Positions 17,034-25,102 of a DNA stretch of 64,000 nucleotides are shown here, piece by piece. Position 1 is the stretch's first letter. Each line of letters starts with the position of its first letter. The stretch is from positions 45,477 through 109,476 of the forward strand of contig JBBDIT010000041.1 in the NCBI GenBank assembly GCA_040880285.1. Reading direction: 5' to 3'. A program made the position numbers and the translations under genes. The stretch comes from JANQJA01 sp040880285 (GTDB lineage: Bacteria; Pseudomonadota; Gammaproteobacteria; Pseudomonadales; Azotimanducaceae). The notes beneath the pieces were generated by a model that had not been told where the DNA came from, ran no database searches, and saw only the letters and a program-made list of their open reading frames with translations.

Positions 17034-18272
17034 ATGAAGGTAGTTATTCTTGTATTGTCGATCCTGGTATGGGGATCAGCATCAGCCGCCGATCTTGATC
17101 GGACTAAACCATCCAGGGTTGGCATGTCGGCAGAACGGCTGGAGCGGATCAAGCCAGTGATGCAGCAATATATCGATGAAGGTAAGCTCGCGGGTATTAC
17201 CACGGTCGTCGCTCGCAAGGGTAAAATAGTGCAGTTTGAAACCGTGGGTAAGCTGAACCTGGATACAGGCGAGCCGCTTGGAGCCGATTCCCTGTTTCGA
17301 ATCTACTCCATGACCAAACCCATCGTAACCACCGCCGCGATGATTCTGCATGAAGAAGGCAAGTTCAATTTGAATGATCCGGTCGCGAAGTACTTGCCTG
17401 CATTTAAAGATACGAAAGTACTCGTGGACGGGCAGGAAGTTGATGCCACACATCAGTTTACAATCCGGGAGTTAATGAGCCATACAGCTGGCCTGACTTA
17501 CGGCATCTTCGGTGATACCGAAGTCGATAAGGCGTACCGGGAAGCGAATATCCTTCGCAATGAAGATCTTGAAGAAATGGTCGAGGCCCTGGGGCAGATT
17601 CCACTCCAGTACCAACCCGGCACGCGTTGGCATTACAGTGTCTCTGTTGATGTTCTGGGACGCCTCATTGAGGTAGTTGCAGGCCAGCCGCTTGATGAAT
17701 TCCTGGAAGCAAGGATATTTGCGCCGCTTGGAATGCAGGACACTTTCTTTGAGGTGCCGACGAGCAAAGTGGCGCGATTTGGTACCAATCATGTCCGGAA
17801 CAAGGAAGGTGAACTCACCGTAATGGACCGGCCCGAGACCAGCAACTATACAAAAAATGTCACCTTTTTCTCGGGTGGTGGTGGACTCGTCAGTACGGCC
17901 ATGGATTACATCAAGTACTCACAGATGATGTTGAATGGCGGCGAATTAAACGGTGTGCGTATCGTCAGTCCGAAAACGGTTGAAATCATGAGCACCAACC
18001 ACCTTGGCGAGGGCGTGACTGCCGGATTTGGTGAAAGGCCCGGTGCCGTGGGAAGCTTTGGTTTTGGGCTCGGATTCAGTGTGGCGACGGAGCCACCGCT
18101 TACGACGCTTGGGTCGGAAGGCGAGATCAATTGGGGTGGTGCCGCCGGTACAATTTTCTGGATTGATCCTGAGGAAGAATTGACCGCGGTGTTGATGGTA
18201 CAGATGATGCGAAATCCCTATCCCCTCCGGACACAATTTAAGAACCTTGTCTACCAGGCGGTTATTGATTAG
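17034..18272 (+). CDS. exported serine hydrolase, class C beta-lactamase fold
   Basis: A 412-residue secreted serine hydrolase. A Sec signal (MKVVILVLSILVWGSASA) leads to a mature enzyme of the beta-lactamase/EstB/penicillin-binding fold. The nucleophile and base are in RIYSMTKPIV (SxxK, about residue 92). The second motif is Tyr-x-x in HYSVSVDVLG. The third is less clear, as usual for the esterase-like members. Such proteins act as esterases, peptidases or transacylases in the periplasm; real beta-lactam resistance should not be assumed. ATG 17034 follows gaaaggggg. Its last four bases overlap the end of convergent trhO. Confidence 0.85.
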   Translation: MKVVILVLSILVWGSASAADLDRTKPSRVGMSAERLERIKPVMQQYIDEGKLAGITTVVARKGKIVQFETVGKLNLDTGEPLGADSLFRIYSMTKPIVTTAAMILHEEGKFNLNDPVAKYLPAFKDTKVLVDGQEVDATHQFTIRELMSHTAGLTYGIFGDTEVDKAYREANILRNEDLEEMVEALGQIPLQYQPGTRWHYSVSVDVLGRLIEVVAGQPLDEFLEARIFAPLGMQDTFFEVPTSKVARFGTNHVRNKEGELTVMDRPETSNYTKNVTFFSGGGGLVSTAMDYIKYSQMMLNGGELNGVRIVSPKTVEIMSTNHLGEGVTAGFGERPGAVGSFGFGLGFSVATEPPLTTLGSEGEINWGGAAGTIFWIDPEEELTAVLMVQMMRNPYPLRTQFKNLVYQAVID

Positions 18273-19258
18273 GGAACCCGCAGGTTCTTGAGACGCTGCG
18301 CTGCTTTCCGTTCCTGCTTCTCGGCTCGACGAAGTTGCTGGGCGGTGGCGGCGTCCGCACCGATATGTTCCTCACCCCTGGCACGTGCCAGCATGACCTG
18401 CTTCTCGCGTTCCCGGAATCTTTGCCTTTCTGTTTCGGAATGTTTATCGATACAAGCCGGGCAACTCACGCCATGCACATAGGCATTACTGAGTTTATCG
18501 TTGTCATCAATCGGCATCCTGCACGCATGACACTGGTCATAGTGGCCGGATTCGAGCTTGTGGTTAACCGTTACGCGATTATCGAAGACAAAACATTCCC
18601 CCTGCCACAGGGACTCTTCTTCGGGTACCTCTTCAAGGTATTTCAATATACCTCCTTTGAGATGATAGACATTTTCGAAGCCGAGCCTCTTCAAGTAGGC
18701 CGTGGATTTTTCGCAACGAATGCCACCAGTGCAGAACATGGCAACTTTTTTGTGCTTCTGCGGGTCCAGGTGAGCTTTGGCATAAGCGGGGAATTCCCGA
18801 AAGGAGGTCGTGTGGGGATTGATCGCATCCTTGAAAGTCCCTATCCGGACTTCATATTCGTTTCGGGTATCAATCAGGGTAACCTCTGGATCGTCAATCA
18901 ACTGGTTCCAATCCTTCGGCTTTATGTAGGTCCCGACGATGTCATTGGGATCAATATCCTCGACACCCATGGTAACTATTTCTTTTTTAAGTTTGACGCG
19001 GGCGCGCAGGAACGGCATCTCCTCGTCAAAGGATTCCTTGATAGTGATATCGGCGAATCGTTCATCATTGCGAAGGTGTGCGACAAGGGCGTCAATGCCG
19101 GCACGGGAACCGGCAACTGTGCCATTAACGCCTTCGCTTGCGAGCAGGAGTGTGCCTCGCAGCCGGTTTGCTTCCATGACTTCAAGTAGCGGCTGTTTGA
19201 GTGACTCAAAGTCGGGCAAGTTGACAAAGTGATAGAGCGCACACACTACAATTTTCAT
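18269..19258 (-). CDS. trhO: tRNA uridine(34) hydroxylase TrhO (rhodanese-like)
   Basis: A 329-residue cytoplasmic protein homologous to E. coli TrhO (YceA), which hydroxylates U34 of certain tRNAs to 5-hydroxyuridine. The N-terminal domain has the conserved ASEGVNGTVAG. The rhodanese domain carries LIDTRNEYEVRIGTF and the active-site loop MFCTGGIRCEKS, where the first Cys is catalytic. The tail has cysteine pairs (DQCHAC and VSCPAC) as in the family, followed by a charged helix. The start is ATG 19258; upstream in-frame sequence is not family-like. Its stop overlaps the convergent serine hydrolase gene by four bases. Confidence 0.92.
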   Translation of the reverse strand: MKIVVCALYHFVNLPDFESLKQPLLEVMEANRLRGTLLLASEGVNGTVAGSRAGIDALVAHLRNDERFADITIKESFDEEMPFLRARVKLKKEIVTMGVEDIDPNDIVGTYIKPKDWNQLIDDPEVTLIDTRNEYEVRIGTFKDAINPHTTSFREFPAYAKAHLDPQKHKKVAMFCTGGIRCEKSTAYLKRLGFENVYHLKGGILKYLEEVPEEESLWQGECFVFDNRVTVNHKLESGHYDQCHACRMPIDDNDKLSNAYVHGVSCPACIDKHSETERQRFREREKQVMLARARGEEHIGADAATAQQLRRAEKQERKAAQRLKNLRVP

Positions 19259-19500
19259 GGGTCTAGTCGATACAGGTTTTGAGGCGACGCCATTATAAAG
19301 ATCTGCCTGTCTGCTTTCGAGCCCTGATTTAGCCTTCAAAACCGGACCTTTCCAGCCGTCGGTCCTTACAACTTCAGAAACCGGATTGTGGCCTGACCCG
19401 GTGAACCATAGTGCGGTATATTGGGTGAGTCGCAGTCGGGAGACGACTGATGCGGGTAAAACGTGATATAGCACAGAAGTTCGAACCGGGATAATTCTCT

Positions 19501-20208
19501 ATGGATGTTAAGGAAGAATCGATCCTTGGCCCTGAAATTGAGACCCACTGGTACTATGTATCAAAAGGTCGAGCTCTCCTTGCCTTGCTTGGAGATATTC
19601 GAGCAAGAGAAGTTCTGGACGTGGGAGCTGGCTCTGGCATTTTTGCTCGTCAGTTGTTGGAAGCAGACGTGTGCGGGCAGGCAACCTGCGTCGATCCGGC
19701 CTATTCCAACTCGTCGGTTAAAGTGGTGAATGGCCGGGAACTACGCTTTACTCGTACTATCGACAGGCCTTCACAAGACTTGATCCTGATGATGGATGTT
19801 CTTGAGCATGTGCCGGACGATGTCGCCTTGCTACGTCAATATACAGCGTCGCTATCAGTCGATGGTCACGTTGCGATCACCGTGCCGGCGTTCCCGGCAC
19901 TGTGGTCGGGTCACGATGTCTTTCTCGAACATTACCGTCGTTACACCAGGCCCAGTCTCGAAGCGGTTGTCCGGGCCGCTGGTCTCGAAGTCGTGCAAAG
20001 CCGGTATTTCTTTGGCCTGCTGTTACCGATGGCCGCCGTGACCCGGCTGTTGGCTCCTGGACGGCATCAAGAAAGAAGCGCTTTGAGAAAGTGTCACCCG
20101 ATACTGAATCGGGGCTTGATTTGGCTACATGATGTCGAGCGACGACTGATATTCCCCTATAATAGTCTCGGCGGGCTCAGTTTATTTTGCCTGGCACGGC
20201 CAGGGTAA
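19501..20208 (+). CDS. class I SAM-dependent methyltransferase
   Basis: A 235-residue methyltransferase. Motif I is VLDVGAGSGIFARQLL (about residues 37-52), and the acidic post-I strand is TCVDPAY. LMMDVLEHVPDD is the typical motif IV/post-IV of the Methyltransf_11/23 group, and HYRRYTRPSLEAVVRAAG follows. These proteins often act on quinone, lipid or glycan precursors, but nothing here identifies the substrate. ATG 19501 is the first start in frame, 240 bases downstream of divergent trhO. It is convergent with pdsS, with 38 bases between the stops. Confidence 0.8.
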   Translation: MDVKEESILGPEIETHWYYVSKGRALLALLGDIRAREVLDVGAGSGIFARQLLEADVCGQATCVDPAYSNSSVKVVNGRELRFTRTIDRPSQDLILMMDVLEHVPDDVALLRQYTASLSVDGHVAITVPAFPALWSGHDVFLEHYRRYTRPSLEAVVRAAGLEVVQSRYFFGLLLPMAAVTRLLAPGRHQERSALRKCHPILNRGLIWLHDVERRLIFPYNSLGGLSLFCLARPG

Positions 20209-20246
20209 GAGTCATGGTGTCACCGCGTGTTTAGCAATTTGTTTTC

Positions 20247-22621
20247 CTAGCCGCGTCCGGTGATACGCATGAAAGGGAGGCTGACAATCACGACAACGCC
20301 TTGTGTATCCTCGCGATTGTGAACGGATATGGACCCACCGTGGAATTCCGCGATTAGTCTCGCGACCGACAGGCCGAGGCCTAAATGACCTGGGGAACCC
20401 TGTACGCTGGCTTTTTGATCATCGCTTCGCACAGATACCATAGAGTCAAACAGGGTAGCTGGCGAAACATCGGGTAAGGGTGGTCCATTGTTGATGATGC
20501 GGATGATTGCGCTGCCTTCCCGGGTCAGGCGTACCTTGATTGGCGTACCACTTGCCGCGAACGACACTGCATTACTGACGAGTTTGTCAAGCATCTGCGC
20601 AATGAGGTCAGGAAGTCCACTCAGCTTTTCAAACTCACTTTCAATGCTAAGTTCAAATGACTGGTCCGGATAGGCAATACGATAACCGTCAACGCATCCT
20701 TTGACCACCCGGGGCAGATCGAAGTATTCCGTCTCAGACGGATCCAGGCTCTCTTCCAGGCGAGTGGCCTCTGTCATGTTATTCAGGATTGTCGAGAGGC
20801 GCTCTATCCCCTCGCGGGCACGTGCTACCGGGGCTGACCTGGCGCTACCTTCGACTATCTCCAGATTATCCAGCGATGAGCGAACCACTGCAATGGGAGT
20901 GCGTAATTCGTGCGCCAGGCGCTTCGACAAATTTTCCAGATACTGATTGTTTTGCCTGAGTCGATGGGTAACCCGGGCAAATCCGTGACCGAGATCCGTG
21001 ATCTCGTCTCCAAGGCGTACAANNNNNNNNNNNNNNNNNNNNNNNNNNNNNNNNNNNNNNNNNNNNNNNNNNNNNNNNNNNNNNNNNNNNNNNNNNNNNN
21101 NNNNNNNNNNNNNNNNNNNNNNGTAACCCGGGCAAATCCGTGACCGAGATCCGTGATCTCGTCTCCAAGGCGTACAAATCCGGGCCACTTTTTGAGTTTG
21201 CCAGTAGCGTCTGCGACTGATGAAGCGTCTGCGACGGAAGAAGCGTCTGCGACGGATGAAGCGTCTGCGACGGAAGAAGCGTCTGCGACGGAAGAAGCGT
21301 CTGCGATGTTTGACAACTGCCTCGTCAGTCCTTTGATACGAATTGAAATCACGCTGCTGAACGTGAACAGCAGTAGTAGAGCGATTGCGAAAACGATGAT
21401 GACACCGTTGAACATAATCTTCGCAAGCTGGTTGCGAAGCGTAAGCACACCGTTGGTGGTTTGTTCGACCACGAGGACACCGACAACTCGTCCATCAACA
21501 GTCAGTGGTTGTGCAGCAGAGAGTATCGTTGCCAGGCCGACCGTGGCACCACGTTCTATCGTCGCGGATTGTCCGTTCAGGGCCTGCTCGATATGCTCGC
21601 CTGTGACATGTGCTGGATCTGTCAGCGGATCGCGCGCCAACCAGTCGATGGAGTGCGCCAGTGGTGCCGGGAACCAGGATTGATCCTGGCCTTTGGAGGA
21701 GAGGCTCCAGATCCCGTGTGCTTCCCGAATGTCACCCACTTCGGCGATCAGTCTGCGCCTGGTGTCGATCAGACGCAGGCGTGAAAATGTGCCTGCAAGG
21801 GCCAACAAGTCGTCTTCAATTTTCGATGGTGGGAGAAAGATACTTCCTATATCTTCAGCGTGGGCAGTGCTGGCTGTCCCTAAAGTGGCGATGGGCTCCC
21901 TGGTATTAAAATCGTCCACGTCAGTGACGGTGATTGCCAGTCGCCTTGTCAGTATTTCGATGGGAATACGAATTTCAACATTGTAGCCGGCTTCAGTTGC
22001 CAACCAGTTTGCTTCTATCAAAGATTCTTCCCTGATTGCTCTGCTGCCCTGGTTGACGGGTGCAACGAGGTAGGCACTGGCCGGCCCTGGTTGGCCTGGG
22101 GCAATGGTGAACCTTCGATAGTTGTTCGACGGATCTATGAGAGCCAGTTGGATATGATCATTGCGATGGATACTGAGGCTACCGGCCTGTCGATAGACAA
22201 CCGTATCATCAACGACTCGCAGGAGCAGGTACAGGTCGCTGCGATTCTTCGCGCCAAGTACGTAGAAGTGCATGGACGCTTCATCATAGGGCTGGCTTAC
22301 CTCAATAGTATTTTGTGTCCCGAGGCGTTTCGCCTGAGTGACATAATTTGCCCAGTCATCATCTCGCCCGTCGACCTGCACAATGTTGTCAAGCCGATAG
22401 ACATAGAAATCAGATCGTTCATTGGTATAGGTCGGTAAATCCGTGGATGCGATGATCGCATTTACGGGTTGCCTGGATTGCAGCGCGGTCTGTTCAAGAG
22501 CGCGACGTTGGGCGTCCTGTAGATCCTGTTCATATTGGTCCAGGATATAGAGTGCAGGTAAACACACTGCCAGAAACGGTAGGGACAACAAAAGCGCCTG
22601 GAAGCGAAGGCTTGCCCGCAT
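20247..22621 (-). CDS. pdsS: sortase-system sensor histidine kinase (gap inside, one gene)
   Basis: Membrane sensor kinase of the proteobacterial dedicated sortase system. After a first membrane helix (about residues 7-26) comes a large periplasmic part with VDGRDDDWANYV, a carbohydrate-binding-like beta domain. A second helix (FNGVIIVFAIALLLLF) leads to a HAMP domain, then LAHELRTPIAVVRSSLDNL (phospho-His), DKLVSNAVSFA (N box), IIRIINNGPPLPD (G1) and HLGLGLSVARLIAEFHGG (G2). The assembled sequence is split by 100 Ns with the same 55 bases on each side. Removing 155 bases gives 2220 bases, 740 codons, in one frame. A six-residue repeat (SSVADA) lies in the HAMP connector. The stop/start spacing to pdsR is 5 bases. 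Confidence 0.88.
21023..21122. other. artificial gap inside pdsS, 55-base flanking overlap
   Basis: Exactly 100 Ns. The 55 bases ending at 21022 are identical to the 55 bases starting at 21123. The two contigs therefore overlap and nothing need be missing. Collapsing the Ns plus one copy (155 bases) puts both halves of the kinase into one frame, which independently supports the reading. Confidence 0.9.
21207..21308. repeat. 18-bp tandem repeat in the pdsS HAMP connector
   Basis: Five full copies and one partial copy of an 18-bp unit (plus strand gcgtctgcgacggaagaa, with single-base variants such as gatgaa). On the coding strand it adds the six-residue unit SSVADA repeatedly, right after the first HAMP helix (LTRQLSNIADA) and before GKLKKWPGFVRLGDEI. 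Because the unit is a multiple of three, changes in copy number leave the kinase in frame. Confidence 0.95.
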
Positions 22622-22626
22622 ATCGT

Positions 22627-23415
22627 TCAGCTGGTTGTCCTGGAACTGTTCATCCCGGAACTGTTCATCCCTGAATTATTCATACAAGATGCCTTACCAG
22701 AAGCCCTACTGGCGTCGTTTTTACCGCTTCGCCAGCGATAGCCCATACCATACACCGTCTCGATGCAGTCAAAAGCATCGTCGATTGCTTCGAACTTCTT
22801 CCTGATACGTTTGATATGTGAAGTAATGGTAGTGTCGTCCACGACCATTTGTGATTCCTGCATAAGCTGTTGGCGACTTTTTACATGTCCGATGCGCCTG
22901 GCCAGTGAATAGACCATCCAGAATTCCGTCAAGGTCAAATCGACAGTCTTATCCATCCAAAGACATTCCACCCGCGCGCTATCGATGCGCAGACTCCCAC
23001 GTTTAAGGACCTCATCTTCATCGGTCACCGGTCTTGCCATCACTTCAATTCGCCGAAACAAGGCAGCAATTCGTGCCATCAGGTGAGGCAAAGAAATATC
23101 TTTGGTCAAATAGTCATCGGCGCCCATTCGCAGGCCGCTCACGACATCAAAGTCACTGTCCCGCGCGGACAGAAATATGATCGGGAGTGCGGCGGATTTG
23201 GAGCGCAGCCATTGGCATAAGCGAAACCCGCCATCGATTTCATCTGCCAGCCCAATGTCGATGACTGCGAGATCGGGCAGCCGGGTTGAGAATGCGGATT
23301 CAGCATCCACCCTGTTAGCGTGGCTCTCAACCTTGTAGCCTTGCCTGCGAAACGCGTCGGCGTAGTTTTCGCGGATGGCGGTTTCATCTTCTACAATGGC
23401 GATCTGGTAAGACAT
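22627..23415 (-). CDS. pdsR: sortase-system response regulator
   Basis: A 262-residue two-component regulator that pairs with pdsS. The receiver domain (residues 1-120) has the acidic pair in IVEDE, the phospho-acceptor Asp in LAVIDIGLAD (about residue 53), Ser in FLSARDSD and Lys in YLTKDIS. The C-terminal half is an OmpR/PhoB-like winged helix, ending IETVYGMGYRWRSG. It matches the dedicated sortase-system response-regulator subfamily in architecture and in its kinase neighbour. The start is ATG 23415 (MSYQIAIVEDE). An odd tail of about 25 residues with repeated MNSSG follows the DNA-binding domain. The 212 bases between it and divergent pdsO are a likely shared control region. Confidence 0.88.
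   Translation of the reverse strand: MSYQIAIVEDETAIRENYADAFRRQGYKVESHANRVDAESAFSTRLPDLAVIDIGLADEIDGGFRLCQWLRSKSAALPIIFLSARDSDFDVVSGLRMGADDYLTKDISLPHLMARIAALFRRIEVMARPVTDEDEVLKRGSLRIDSARVECLWMDKTVDLTLTEFWMVYSLARRIGHVKSRQQLMQESQMVVDDTTITSHIKRIRKKFEAIDDAFDCIETVYGMGYRWRSGKNDASRASGKASCMNNSGMNSSGMNSSRTTS
22640..22684. repeat. 15-bp tandem repeat at the 3' end of pdsR
   Basis: Three imperfect copies of a 15-bp unit (plus strand about ccggaactgttcatc). They lie inside the pdsR coding region and give the five-residue unit MNSSG on the minus strand, beyond the normal end of the winged-helix domain. The copies have diverged a little (MNNSG, MNSSG, MNSSR). Confidence 0.85.
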
Positions 23416-23627
23416 AGTGATACCGGGTAACAACGCTTTGCCGTGAATATACACCATGATGAAAGGCAAGACTGTGCTTGACTGTAATTGCCAGAATTTC
23501 GCCACATTTCTCCTCCATATTTCCATATCGGCTACCCCAGGATTGCCACGATTCCCGCTTTAAATGTCTCTCAAGCATCCAGGCAGCAGCCGAATGCATA
23601 TCGATCATCAATGTAAGGAGATTCATT

Positions 23628-24335
23628 ATGAAAGTCAGGCACATGGTTACATTTGTAGTGTTGGGGTTTTTGGGAACCCAGACGCTGGCAGCAAATACCG
23701 ACTCACTGCCGGAGGAAAGAAGGGGGGTAGTGATTGGTAGTCTCATTGGTGCCAGCGTCGGGGGACCCATCGGCGCAGGAGCAGGTGCAATCATCGGCGG
23801 CGCACTTATCGGCAAAACGATGGGGGTACACCGGGTTAACGCCGAGCTGAGTGAAGCGGTGAATCAGATTGCAGCCATGAGTGAACGCAATGAGACTGAA
23901 TTGAAGGCCAGGATCGCAAGCTTGAATCGATCCCTGTCCGAGGCGAGATCAGTCGAAGTCGTGGCGAAGGCATCGCCGGAACTGCCAATACAGTTCAAGA
24001 CCGATTCCAGCAACATCGAGTCTCACTATAAAGATCGGCTTGCCGAGATAGCGGGCATTGTTGCAACCAGTGCAGATGCTCGTGTCATTCTGTCTGGGTT
24101 TGCCGACCGCCGTGGCGAGGAGAGCTACAACCAGCAGTTGTCCGAGCTGAGGGTGAAGGAAGTGAAGGATTTTCTTGTCGCCCACGGTGTAGCGGCAAAC
24201 CGAATTGATACCCGTGCTTTCGGTGAAACCAGGCCCGTAAACGATGAAGACAGCCCTGAAAGTTTCTTCTTTGATCGCCGGGTGGTGATGGAGTTCTCTG
24301 TTGACTCGAACGAGTCTCCTGTCGCATCACGCTAG
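23628..24335 (+). CDS. pdsO: sortase-associated OmpA-like protein PdsO
   Basis: A 235-residue envelope protein, the third conserved member of the dedicated sortase system regulatory set. A signal peptide ends around TQTLAA. A glycine-rich segment follows (VVIGSLIGASVGGPIGAGAG and a second run), looking like a glycine-zipper membrane segment. Next is a predicted coiled coil (AELSEAVNQIAAMSERNE, continuing to about residue 115). The C-terminal OmpA/MotB-like peptidoglycan-binding domain has FKTDSSNIES, LSGFADRRGEESYNQQLS and the LRVKEVKDFL helix. ATG 23628 follows aaggag at good spacing. A strong terminator closes it, and no sortase gene follows. Confidence 0.87.
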   Translation: MKVRHMVTFVVLGFLGTQTLAANTDSLPEERRGVVIGSLIGASVGGPIGAGAGAIIGGALIGKTMGVHRVNAELSEAVNQIAAMSERNETELKARIASLNRSLSEARSVEVVAKASPELPIQFKTDSSNIESHYKDRLAEIAGIVATSADARVILSGFADRRGEESYNQQLSELRVKEVKDFLVAHGVAANRIDTRAFGETRPVNDEDSPESFFFDRRVVMEFSVDSNESPVASR

Positions 24336-24382
24336 GGAACTCCATTGGTTCAGGGGTACCCGACCTCTTGCGTTGCAAATTC

Positions 24383-24409
24383 GGGGGTCCTTCGGGGCCC
24401 CCTTTTTTT
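24383..24409 (+). terminator. rho-independent terminator after pdsO
   Basis: An 8-bp GC-rich stem (gggggtcc pairing with ggggccccc, one G-T pair) closes on a ttcg tetraloop and is followed by seven Ts. It lies about 50 bases after the pdsO stop, so transcription ends here and the system's operon does not continue. Confidence 0.92.
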
Positions 24410-24551
24410 GTTCAAAAGTCGAAAAGAAGTCTTTTTTTCAGGTAACACGGCGAATCTTGCGGAAGTTACGCGCACCATAGAAAAGTCGATGCATGACGCA
24501 ATGGTCACCGCTGTGAGCCGCTCTGCAAGTCATACCTTCAGCCAAGTCTAA

Positions 24552-24628
24552 AGTGCCTGTCCAGAGTGCCTGTCCAGAGTGCCTGTCCAGAGTGCCTGTC
24601 CAGAGTGCCTGTCAGAGTGCCGGTCCGG
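24552..24628. repeat. 13-bp intergenic tandem repeat
   Basis: Six copies of agtgcctgtccag, the first four perfect, the fifth missing one base and the sixth with two changes. It is intergenic, between the pdsO terminator and the end of the cold-shock gene. The unit is not a multiple of three and there are no spacers, so it is a minisatellite and not a CRISPR array. Nothing else is recognisable between 24410 and 24663. Confidence 0.95.
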
Positions 24629-24663
24629 AATGGCGTTTAGAAACCCGCTGGGGCCAAAGGGAA

Positions 24664-24873
24664 CTACAGTGGCTTTACGTGCTGTGCCTGAGGGCCTTTT
24701 GGTCCTTCGCCAATCGTAAATTCGACCTGCTGTCCGTCGATCAAAGTCTTGAAGCCGTCAGACTCTATCGCACTGAAATGTACGAACACGTCGGGACCGT
24801 TTTCTTGTTCTATAAAGCCAAAGCCGCGGGATTCATTGAAGAATTTGACTTTGCCGGTGATTGTTTCAGACAT
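24664..24873 (-). CDS. CspA-family cold-shock protein
   Basis: A 69-residue single cold-shock domain that binds single-stranded RNA and DNA and loosens RNA structure. Both RNA-binding motifs are present: KVKFFNESRGFGFIEQ (RNP1 in GFGFI) and DVFVHFSAI (RNP2 in VFVHF). The end is VEFTIGEGPKGPQAQHVKPL, as in the family. The 229 bases upstream to the P450 stop would hold its promoter and leader; I see no distinct element in it. Which of the several cold-shock paralogues usual in such genomes this is cannot be told. Confidence 0.95.
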   Translation of the reverse strand: MSETITGKVKFFNESRGFGFIEQENGPDVFVHFSAIESDGFKTLIDGQQVEFTIGEGPKGPQAQHVKPL

Positions 24874-25102
24874 TTTCCAATCCTGTCTTCAATTCATGGT
24901 GTCGGGTTGCGCAAAGGGGTAGTAAGTACAGGACGAGAATTCGATCTTCGTGGCACTGGACAAGGACATAGCCGCGCTTCGCAGCATCAATAAGTTATAC
25001 AGCCACGAAAGCGGGGTCAATAGGGGGTTAGTCTGTCCGTCGGTAAAAAAGAGGTATCACTTGCGGGACACATCCTTTTCTGGTGTTGTCCGGCAGATCC
25101 AG

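Noticed and set aside
17034..18272. Beta-lactam resistance gene
   Set aside because: The SxxK hydrolase fold is shared by many esterases and peptidases. Nothing here shows true beta-lactamase activity, so only the fold is called.
20855..21188. Apparent frameshift splitting the sensor kinase into two genes
   Set aside because: The split is caused by the 100-N filler plus a repeated 55-base contig end. Removing 155 bases restores one frame of 740 codons.
24552..24628. Tandem repeats considered as a CRISPR array
   Set aside because: Units follow each other directly with no spacers and are only 13 bp. The same holds for the other arrays, and no cas gene is present.
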